Assembly (NCBI GenBank): GCA_001871755.1
Contig: MNXL01000025.1
Location: 1 to 17,336 of the forward strand
DNA: 17,336 bases
Source of the DNA: Anaerolineae bacterium CG2_30_64_16
Lineage (GTDB): Bacteria; Chloroflexota; Anaerolineae; CG2-30-64-16
Direction: 5' to 3'
Shown: positions 11,693 through 17,336 of the stretch, in pieces
How the letters are laid out: each line of letters begins with the position of its first letter
How positions within the stretch are numbered: the stretch's first letter is position 1
Notes under the pieces: model-generated
Database searches by the model: none
Told to the model about the DNA's origin: nothing
The model's input: only the letters and a program-made list of their open reading frames with translations
Made by a program: the position numbers and the translations under genes

Positions 11693-12883
11693 ATGCGTGA
11701 GTTTATTGACGGCGCCACAGCCATCGCGCGGGGCGCGTTGGATGCCGGCTGCGACTTCTTTGCCGGTTACCCGATCTCACCGGCGACACCGTTGTTGCTC
11801 CACATGATCCGCGAGCTGCCGAAAGTAGGCGGGGTCGCGATCCAGGCTGAGGATGAGATCGCCTCCATCAGTATGTGCATCGGTGCGGCCATGACCGGCG
11901 CGCGGGCACTGACCGCGACATCCGGCCCTGGGATCAGCCTGTACAGCGAAAACATCGGGCTGGCGATCATGGGGGAGGTCCCGCTGGTGATCGTGGATGC
12001 GCAGCGGATGGGTCCCGCGACGGGTGGCGCGACGACGCCCGCCCAAGGGGATGTACAATTCGTGCGTTGGGGCACGTCAGGTGGGTACCCCATCATCGCC
12101 CTGGCCCCCAGCAGTGTAGCCGAGTGCTATAGCCTCACCCGCCGCGCGTTTGATCTGGCCGAGCGCTTTCGCGTGCCGGTCTTCCTGCTGACGGACAAGG
12201 CCATGTGCCTCTCCATGAGCACGGTGGAGATCGAGCAGTATGAACGTCCGCCGGTGCGGCCGCGCGTCCAGGCACCGGCTGCGCCATCCGGCGATCTGGG
12301 TCTCCGGCCCGAAGAGAGCTTCTTGCCCTGGCGTTTCGACCCGCTCGATCGGCCGCCCCCTTTCAGCGCGTTTGGCGGGGCGCACATCATGCGTTTTACG
12401 GGGTCGAGCCACGACGAGCACGGGATCTTGACCAAAGATCCGGTTCGGGTGGGGCAGTTGAACGAGCATTTGTGGCGCAAGATCGCCGATCATGCCTCTG
12501 AAATCGAGTTGGTGCGCGCCGATTTGCAGCCGGACGCCCGCACACTTCTGGTCTCCTACGGTATCACCGCCCGCGCCATGGCAGAGGCTGCGCAGACAGC
12601 GCGTGCCAGGGGCCAGCGCGTCTCCGCGCTGACGGTGCAGAGCTTGTGGCCGGTACCCGCGCACGCGTTGCTGGCCGCGGCACGTGGGGCGTCCGGCGAT
12701 GTCCCGGTCGAGCGGATGGTGGTGGCCGAGCTGAACCTGGGGGAATTTCGCCGCGAGGTCGAGCGAGAGATCTATGCCTGGGCCGCCCGCGAGCGGCGTG
12801 TGGCGCCGGAGATCGTCGGGCTGCACCGCGTGGATGGTGAATTGATCACGCCGGAGCAGTTCCTGGAGACTATTCGCGCGTAA
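11693..12883 (+). CDS. 2-oxoacid:ferredoxin oxidoreductase, alpha subunit (KorA/PorA-like)
   Basis: A 396-residue alpha subunit of the CoA-dependent 2-oxoacid:ferredoxin oxidoreductase family. With the beta subunit it oxidatively decarboxylates pyruvate, 2-oxoglutarate or branched 2-oxoacids to acyl-CoA and reduces ferredoxin. Motifs are AGYPISPATP (24-33), QAEDEIASIS (51-60) with the conserved glutamate near the thiamine ring, TATSGPGISLYSE (74-86), and RMGPATGGATTPAQGDV (105-121), a variant of the GPSTG...QGD motif of KorA-type proteins. The C-terminal part has the domain II fold (TLLVSYGITARAMAEAA and VERMVVAELNLGEF). There is no N-terminal gamma domain, in contrast to long KorA proteins of actinobacteria. 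GGGGAGTGA lies just before the ATG. The beta-gamma gene follows after 82 bases. The substrate is not settled. Confidence 0.92.
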   Translation: MREFIDGATAIARGALDAGCDFFAGYPISPATPLLLHMIRELPKVGGVAIQAEDEIASISMCIGAAMTGARALTATSGPGISLYSENIGLAIMGEVPLVIVDAQRMGPATGGATTPAQGDVQFVRWGTSGGYPIIALAPSSVAECYSLTRRAFDLAERFRVPVFLLTDKAMCLSMSTVEIEQYERPPVRPRVQAPAAPSGDLGLRPEESFLPWRFDPLDRPPPFSAFGGAHIMRFTGSSHDEHGILTKDPVRVGQLNEHLWRKIADHASEIELVRADLQPDARTLLVSYGITARAMAEAAQTARARGQRVSALTVQSLWPVPAHALLAAARGASGDVPVERMVVAELNLGEFRREVEREIYAWAARERRVAPEIVGLHRVDGELITPEQFLETIRA

Positions 12884-12965
12884 AACGTGAGACGAAGCCC
12901 GCGTTTGGCGCTGAACGAAGCGTTACGTTTTTCGCTTTGCGTTTTATCCGAGGAGGATGCAGACA

Positions 12966-14312
12966 ATGCTGGCACAGTTGCCGGTCACCTATCGCAACGA
13001 GCGCGAGTACCCGTTCTGTCCCGGTTGCGGGCATGGGTTGGTGCTGAACGCGCTCAACCGGGCGCTGATCGAGTCGGCCGCCGATCCCAAACGCACGGTC
13101 CTGGTCACCGATATCGGTTGTCAGGGGTTGAGTGACCAGTATTTTGTCACCCATGCGTTTCACGGCTTGCACGGCCGGAGTATCGCTTATGCCACCGGGA
13201 TCAAGTTGGTCGATCCCGATTTGAACGTGATCGTCCTGATGGGGGATGGCGGCGCCGGGATCGGCGGCGCACACCTGCTGAACGCCGCGCGGCGCAATAT
13301 CGGCTTGACGGTGTTGGTGTTCAACAACTTCAACTTCGGAATGACCGGCGGCGAGCACAGCGTCACGACCCCGACGGGTGGCGTCACCACGACCACGCGT
13401 TCCGGCAATCTCGAACGGCCGCTGGATCTTTGCGCCACGGTCGTGGTCAATGGCGCGGGCTTCGCCTGGCGCGGCACCGCTTACGACAAGGATCTGGCTG
13501 ACGTGATCGTGGAGGCGCTGCAGAGCCGTTCCTTTGCGCTGCTGGACATTTGGGAGCTGTGTACGGCGTACTATGTTCCCAATAACAAACTCACCCGCAC
13601 CACCCTGACCACCATGCGCGAGACGGTGGGGATGGCTGCGGGGGTGGTTGGCCGGGCGGAAAGGCCGGAGTACGCGCGCGCCCTGCGCGAGGCCGGGGCG
13701 AGTCAGGCAGGTCAGCCGGCCCTGCGTCCCGACCCGTTGGTCCCGATCTTCGCTTCCGCCCTGGACCGCGAGTTCCGCCTGGTGATCGCGGGGTCGGCGG
13801 GCGGCAAGGTGCGCTCTACCGCGAGGATGGTGGGTGAAGCCGCGGTCCTCTCTGGGCTGTGGGCCACGCAAGAGGATAGCTATCCGGTCACAGTGCAGAC
13901 GGGGCATAGCCTCAGCGAGCTGATCTTCAGCCCACGGGAGATCCTCTACACCGGCATCGCCCGGCCGGACGCGCTGGCCTTGGTGAGCGAGGAAGGGCGC
14001 CGGGCTGCGGGACATTACCTGGTCGCGTTGACCCCGGAGAGCTGGCTGTTCGTCACACCGCAGTTCGTCGATCTCGAGACCCCGGCGCGGAAGCTCGTGT
14101 TCGATTTCGATGTTACCGGGGTGCGCGGGGTCAAGAAACACGGCGCGTTGCTGTTGGTCAGTGCGGCGTTACGCGTCCTGGATCTGTTTCCCCTGGCCGC
14201 GTGCGAAGCGGCCATCCGGCGGACGCAACGGTCCCCGATCGCCGAGGAGAACCTGGAGATCGTGCGGCAAGGCGCCGCGGTGGTGGCTGACCGGTTGGGG
14301 CGCGGAAGCTGA
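12966..14312 (+). CDS. 2-oxoacid:ferredoxin oxidoreductase, fused beta and gamma subunits
   Basis: A 448-residue fusion. Residues 1 to about 220 form the thiamine-diphosphate-binding beta part: CPGCGHG (18-24), and GDGGAGIGG (93-101) with NNFNFGMTGG (120-129) for magnesium and diphosphate. Cys18, Cys21, Cys52 and Cys199 have the spacing of the four ligands of the proximal 4Fe-4S cluster in this family. Residues of about 265-440 form the gamma domain (LVIAGSAGGKVRSTARMVGEAA, TVQTGHSLSELIFSP, ALVSEEG, then VRGVKKHGALLLVSAALR). No ferredoxin (delta) domain is present, so electrons should go to a separate ferredoxin. AGGAGG (12951-12956) lies nine bases before ATG 12966 and abuts ATG 12957; the later start is preferred. 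It ends 34 bases before the convergent rarA gene. Confidence 0.9.
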   Translation: MLAQLPVTYRNEREYPFCPGCGHGLVLNALNRALIESAADPKRTVLVTDIGCQGLSDQYFVTHAFHGLHGRSIAYATGIKLVDPDLNVIVLMGDGGAGIGGAHLLNAARRNIGLTVLVFNNFNFGMTGGEHSVTTPTGGVTTTTRSGNLERPLDLCATVVVNGAGFAWRGTAYDKDLADVIVEALQSRSFALLDIWELCTAYYVPNNKLTRTTLTTMRETVGMAAGVVGRAERPEYARALREAGASQAGQPALRPDPLVPIFASALDREFRLVIAGSAGGKVRSTARMVGEAAVLSGLWATQEDSYPVTVQTGHSLSELIFSPREILYTGIARPDALALVSEEGRRAAGHYLVALTPESWLFVTPQFVDLETPARKLVFDFDVTGVRGVKKHGALLLVSAALRVLDLFPLAACEAAIRRTQRSPIAEENLEIVRQGAAVVADRLGRGS

Positions 14313-14346
14313 CTGTCCATCAGTTCGGCTGACTCAAGACCCGTCC

Positions 14347-16641
14347 TTACCGCGCCAACAGATATGCCGTCACCGTTCGCCAACTGACGGTCCGACCGGT
14401 CAGCGTGTTGCGGTACAGCGATTCCACCGCGGCCAGCTCGTCGGCGTTCAAAGACTCGGCCAGGCGTTGGCTGTAGCTGGGGCGGTCGCCGGGCGCGGCC
14501 GGCGTGAACCAGCGGGTCAGCAGGGCGGGGGTGATGCGGGCCTCGGTCTGGGTGGTCTGGCTTTCCACGGTGACATGGGCGAGATCGGCCGCGACGAACG
14601 CCGCACGCAGGTCTGACTCAGCCCAGTTGACCAGCGGGTCGTCGGGGGTGGCGTAGATCGCCTCTTCGGCGGCCTGCAGCTTCTCGGCCAGCCCCCGCTG
14701 TCGCGCGGGGGCTAGCAGCTCCTGGCCCAAAGATGAGAGGTCTACCAGGGCGTAGAGCCGCTGGGTGTGGCGCGGTACGGGTTCGGCCAGGCTGATGGCG
14801 CCGCCGTCGCGCAACAGGCCGGCGATCAGGCGGGCGGCTGTGATCATTTCTGGCATCGCGCCGCTGCGCCGCGCGGATCCCAGGGCGCCGCGGCCGACGA
14901 CCGCGTCAAATCGCACTTCCGCGTTGCCTCGAAAGGCCAGTAACTCCGGCAATTCGACCAGCGTGCCCTGCAAGATGGCCGGCCGCTCCAGCTCCGGCAG
15001 CCGGGCCGCGCTCTCGCGCAGGGCAGCGGCCTCCGGCCCGGTGAATGCCAGCGACCAGACGCCGCCTTCGGGGACGCGGCGCAGCGCTTCCCAGGTCAAC
15101 AGCCCGCTCCCCGCGTTGAGATCCAGGACCAGATGGTGGCGTTGCAGGCGGACGGCGTCCAAGACGCGGTCACGCAGTTCGCTCAACCGCTCCCCCGCGC
15201 CGCTGACCGCGCGCTGTAGCCAGCGATCGCGGTCGCCGCTGACTGCCGCGCCTGTAAAGGTCAGGATCTCCACAGCGCCGAAGCCTTCGGCATCCCCCTC
15301 CAGCATGGCCGCGAGCTGTGCTTCCCGCCGCCTTTCGACCTCCCCCCTGATCCTGGCCTCGTAGCCTATTCCGCCCGGCTGATAGAAGACGCGGCCCTGC
15401 AGCGAGTCGGGCAGGTACTGTTGGGCGACCCAATGGTCGCGATACGCATGCGGGTAGAGATAGCCCTCGCCGTGGCCGAACCCTTCTTTGTCGCGATTGT
15501 CGTCGCGCAACTGGTTGGGCACCTCGGTCTCCCGTTCCCGCTCCACCGCGGACAGGGCGTCGAAGAAGGCGAGGGTCGAGTTGCTTTTGGGCGCGGTGGC
15601 CAGGTAAAGGGTTGCTTCGGCCAGGTGGAAGCGCCCTTCGGGCAGCCCAACATATTCAAAGGCCTGGGCGCAGGCGGTGACGACCCGGATGGCGTTGGGG
15701 TCAGCCAGGCCCACGTCCTCGCCCGCGAAGATCAACATGCGCCGGAAGATGAAGCGCGGGTCCTCACCGGCGTAGACCATGCGCGCCATCCAGTACAGCG
15801 CCGCGTCAGGATCGGAGCCGCGCAGGCTCTTGATGAACGCGCTGATCGTGTCGTAATGAACGTCCCCTTCCTTGTCGTAGAGCACCGCGCGGCGTTGGAT
15901 GCTCTCCTCGGCCACCACCAGGCCCACGTGGATGACGCCATCAGGGCCGGGCGGGGTGGTCTCGACCGCCAGTTCAAGGGCGTTGAGCACGCCTCGGGCG
16001 TCGCCGTTGGCCACATCCACCAGGTGGGCCAGCGCGTTGTCATCCACGATCACGTTCAGTCTGCCGTAGCCCCGAGTGGGCTCGGTCAACGCCTGGCGAG
16101 CGATGGCGTACAGGTCGGGCTCGGTCAACGGCTTGAGCTGGAAGATACGGCTGCGGCTCACCAGCGCCTTGTTGACTTCGAAGTAGGGGTTCTCGGTCGT
16201 GGCGCCGATCAGGATCACCGTGCCGTTTTCGACCCACGGCAACAGCGCGTCCTGCTGCGCCTTGTTGAAGCGGTGGACTTCATCGACGAACAGGATGGTC
16301 CGCTGCCCAAATTGCCCCAGCCGCTCCTGGGCCGTGGCGACCGCGTCGCGGATGGCCGCGACCCCGGCCAACACCGCGTTGATGGCGATGAAGTGCGCCC
16401 GCGTGGTGTTGGCGATGATGCGTGCCAGCGTCGTCTTGCCGGTGCCGGGCGGCCCGTAGAAGATCACCGAGCTGAGCTGATCGGCCTGGATGGCGCGGCG
16501 GAGCAGCCGGCCAGGACCCACGATATGCTCCTGGCCGACGAATTCGTCCAGGGTGCGCGGGCGCATGCGCGCGGCCAGCGGGGCTTCCTTCTCGGTCAGC
16601 GCCTCCCGCCGGGCATCGAAGAGGTCGGTGGGCTTGTTCAT
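14347..16641 (-). CDS. rarA: RarA/MgsA AAA+ ATPase fused to a methyltransferase-like domain
   Basis: A 764-residue protein. Residues 1 to about 445 are a full RarA (MgsA, WRNIP1) replication-recombination factor: LDEFVGQEHIVG (31-42), Walker A GPPGTGKT (63-70), Walker B LFVDEVHRF (117-125), sensor GATTENP (146-152), arginine-finger SRSR (162-165). The tetramerisation and C-terminal parts follow, with KSLRGSDPDAALYW, PEGRFHLAEATLYLATAPKSN and HWVAQQYLP. Residues of about 490-620 look like a class I S-adenosylmethionine methyltransferase core, with LVLDLNAGSGLLTWEAL as motif I, then a helical tail. RarA acts at stalled replication forks. The same fusion is known in cyanobacteria, where the second domain has no assigned function. 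Here the first glycine of motif I is Asn509, so activity is uncertain. ATG 16641 follows a TACAAT box by six bases, so the mRNA is predicted leaderless. Confidence 0.93.
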   Translation of the reverse strand: MNKPTDLFDARREALTEKEAPLAARMRPRTLDEFVGQEHIVGPGRLLRRAIQADQLSSVIFYGPPGTGKTTLARIIANTTRAHFIAINAVLAGVAAIRDAVATAQERLGQFGQRTILFVDEVHRFNKAQQDALLPWVENGTVILIGATTENPYFEVNKALVSRSRIFQLKPLTEPDLYAIARQALTEPTRGYGRLNVIVDDNALAHLVDVANGDARGVLNALELAVETTPPGPDGVIHVGLVVAEESIQRRAVLYDKEGDVHYDTISAFIKSLRGSDPDAALYWMARMVYAGEDPRFIFRRMLIFAGEDVGLADPNAIRVVTACAQAFEYVGLPEGRFHLAEATLYLATAPKSNSTLAFFDALSAVERERETEVPNQLRDDNRDKEGFGHGEGYLYPHAYRDHWVAQQYLPDSLQGRVFYQPGGIGYEARIRGEVERRREAQLAAMLEGDAEGFGAVEILTFTGAAVSGDRDRWLQRAVSGAGERLSELRDRVLDAVRLQRHHLVLDLNAGSGLLTWEALRRVPEGGVWSLAFTGPEAAALRESAARLPELERPAILQGTLVELPELLAFRGNAEVRFDAVVGRGALGSARRSGAMPEMITAARLIAGLLRDGGAISLAEPVPRHTQRLYALVDLSSLGQELLAPARQRGLAEKLQAAEEAIYATPDDPLVNWAESDLRAAFVAADLAHVTVESQTTQTEARITPALLTRWFTPAAPGDRPSYSQRLAESLNADELAAVESLYRNTLTGRTVSWRTVTAYLLAR

Positions 16642-16647
16642 AGTCGA

Positions 16648-16653
16648 ATTGTA
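16648..16653 (-). promoter_or_regulatory. rarA -10 box (leaderless mRNA predicted)
   Basis: Reverse strand TACAAT (16653-16648) with TG one base upstream, six bases before ATG 16641. The -35 region falls at the edge of the heptad repeat (about 16671-16676) and has no consensus match. Confidence 0.5.
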
Positions 16654-16673
16654 GCATGAATGAGCAAGGGCGA

Positions 16674-16730
16674 GAAACTGGAAGCTGGAAACTGGAAGCT
16701 GGAAACCGGAAACTGGAAGCTGGAAACCGG
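16674..16730. repeat. Heptanucleotide tandem repeat, GGAARCY
   Basis: Eight successive seven-base units alternate among GGAAACT, GGAAGCT and GGAAACC (the first lacks one G). They are fully in register from 16674 to 16728. The repeat fills the space between the rarA promoter and the promoter of the divergent membrane protein, touching the rarA -35 region. The unit length, seven, is not a codon multiple and the tract is purine-rich on this strand. Confidence 0.9.
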
Positions 16731-16769
16731 ATTGATACTCCGCAGGGTGCAATGCGGTGCAAGTTGGGG

Positions 16770-16775
16770 TATAAT
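16770..16775 (+). promoter_or_regulatory. -10 box upstream of the 79-residue membrane protein
   Basis: TATAAT at 16770-16775, perfect consensus. No convincing -35 hexamer at 16-18 bases. The predicted leader to ATG 16833 is about 50 bases and carries no Shine-Dalgarno. Confidence 0.4.
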
Positions 16776-16832
16776 ATCAGGCAATCGACCGCGCCAACCA
16801 GCAAAGTGGTGAAGCAACCAACTAACCGACCC

Positions 16833-17072
16833 ATGAAGACCCAACCGCCTTCCCGACCACCAACCGATTACCGGGTCTATCGACGCAAGACCGACCGCAA
16901 CCTGGCATGGGCGGTTGTGCTGCTGCTGGTGGGTGGTGGCGGCGCGTTGATCGCGTTTGTCTATGGCGCCGGTGCCGCGATCTTGGGTGTCACCTGTCTC
17001 CTGGCCGGCGCGGGGGTGTTTGGCCTGGTCTGGCTGATCCTGACCTTGATGGAGCGGTGGGCCGAAGAGTGA
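16833..17072 (+). CDS. Small two-helix membrane protein of unknown function
   Basis: A 79-residue protein with a basic, proline-rich head (KTQPPSRPPTDYRVYRRKTDR, about residues 2-22), two hydrophobic helices (about 24-46 and 48-73) rich in Gly and Ala, and an acidic end ERWAEE. The positive head suggests that both ends face the cytoplasm. I do not recognise a named family. ATG 16833 is chosen because the upstream frame runs into the heptad repeat; tandem GTG codons at 16806 and 16809 are in frame but also lack a ribosome-binding site. It is divergent from rarA across 190 bases that hold the repeat and both promoters. No partner gene follows within the window. Confidence 0.75.
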   Translation: MKTQPPSRPPTDYRVYRRKTDRNLAWAVVLLLVGGGGALIAFVYGAGAAILGVTCLLAGAGVFGLVWLILTLMERWAEE

Positions 17073-17130
17073 GGTTTCTTGGCCGGGTACGGTTGAGACA
17101 CCTTGCGGTTCTATAGCAAGTCAGATAAGG

Positions 17131-17151
17131 ATTCGGGATTCGCAATTCGGA
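17131..17151. repeat. Short heptanucleotide repeat, ATTCGSN
   Basis: Three consecutive seven-base units: ATTCGGG, ATTCGCA, ATTCGGA. Short, but it has the same seven-base period as the repeat at 16674-16730 and flanks the other side of the small membrane protein gene. Confidence 0.55.
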
Positions 17152-17154
17152 ATA

Positions 17155-17204
17155 GAGGCTTCAGCCGGTTTTTCTGGGCAACGAGGGCAACCGGCTAAAG
17201 CCTC
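17155..17204. repeat. Inverted repeat of the CTTCAG/CTAAAG type
   Basis: GAGGCTTCAGCCGGTT (17155-17170) and AACCGGCTAAAGCCTC (17189-17204) are inverted copies with a single mismatch, around an 18-base loop. Each arm contains a small palindrome, GGCTTCAGCC and GGCTAAAGCC. It has the same design as the element at 2148-2207: CTTCAG in the left arm and CTAAAG in the right. Confidence 0.75.
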
Positions 17205-17243
17205 GAGTCCAGAAGATTATCTGAACATCCAATGTTACTAAGT

Positions 17244-17336
17244 TAGTGCTCTGGCCGGTCTCCTGACCGAGCCAGGGGGGCACGGTCAGGAGACCGGCCC
17301 CAGCCTAGTGTTCTGGCCGGTCTCCTGACCGAGCCA
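17244..17336. repeat. Direct-inverted-direct repeat array with GGCCGGTC cores, cut by the window end
   Basis: A 31-base unit at 17244-17274 recurs at 17306-17336 with one change, 62 bases apart. Between them, 17283-17299 is an inverted copy of its 17-base core. The unit contains GGCCGGTC, a TCCT loop and GACCG, so it also forms its own hairpin. The core stem equals that of the hairpin at 6907-6935. The array may continue beyond the window. Confidence 0.8.

Noticed and set aside
12870..14141. 423-residue open frame antisense to the beta-gamma subunit
   Set aside because: It mirrors a well-supported gene. The translation is rich in Arg, Gln, His and Gly without domain-like pattern.
15421..16659. 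412-residue open frame antisense to rarA
   Set aside because: It overlaps conserved RarA motifs on the other strand and has no ribosome-binding site or family features.
17244..17336. CRISPR array
   Set aside because: Only two direct units; the intervening sequence contains an inverted copy of the repeat core and no unique spacer; no cas genes.

Overview
The window is a GC-rich, densely packed bacterial chromosome segment with housekeeping genes on both strands. There is no phage, plasmid, IS transposase, CRISPR array, rRNA or tRNA that I can recognise. The gene set, the GC-rich codon use, the many short hairpin repeats between genes, a Bacillus-type SOS box at lexA and a RarA fused to a methyltransferase-like domain suggest a Chloroflexota bacterium (Anaerolineae-like). 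That placement is inference; no 16S or ribosomal marker is present.

Layout. (1) 1-96: the first 32 codons of a leftward, probably secreted protein cut by the window edge. (2) 574-2026: a two-CBS protein followed after one base by a histone-deacetylase-fold enzyme, resembling the acuB-acuC pair of Bacillus subtilis. (3) 2357-2806: nucleoside diphosphate kinase behind a long structured leader, ending at a strong terminator. (4) 2984-4249: divergent rsfS and lexA; lexA has a near-consensus promoter overlapped by SOS boxes. (5) 4398-5039: a 3-methyladenine DNA glycosylase, convergent with murJ (5273-6823). (6) 6983-8625: a Nudix hydrolase overlapping an APH-fold protein whose catalytic loop is degenerate. 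(7) 8843-10404: an MFS permease convergent with a MoaD/ThiS-like sulfur carrier. (8) 10405-11265: gene-poor, repeat-rich DNA. (9) 11266-11409: a 47-residue single-helix membrane microprotein with an ideal ribosome-binding site and its own terminator. (10) 11693-14312: a 2-oxoacid:ferredoxin oxidoreductase as alpha plus a beta-gamma fusion. (11) 14347-16641: the RarA-methyltransferase fusion, divergent from a small two-helix membrane protein (16833-17072). (12) 17073-17336: repeats to the window end.

Functionally the genes fall into genome maintenance (lexA, DNA glycosylase, Nudix, RarA), envelope and translation housekeeping (murJ, rsfS), nucleotide supply (ndk), and anaerobic or acetyl-CoA-linked carbon metabolism (AcuB/AcuC-like pair, oxidoreductase). 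Several promoters can be read directly. Most have a 17-base spacer and a TG one base before the -10 hexamer. Three genes (murJ, rarA, glycosylase) have the -10 box only 6-8 bases before the ATG, which predicts leaderless mRNAs.

I did not find a clearly new defence or mobile system. The best candidates for new biology are the hairpin-repeat families with a conserved internal asymmetry, the degenerate kinase translationally coupled to a Nudix enzyme, the monocistronic microprotein behind a 5'-sealed leader, the beta-gamma oxidoreductase fusion and the RarA-methyltransferase fusion.
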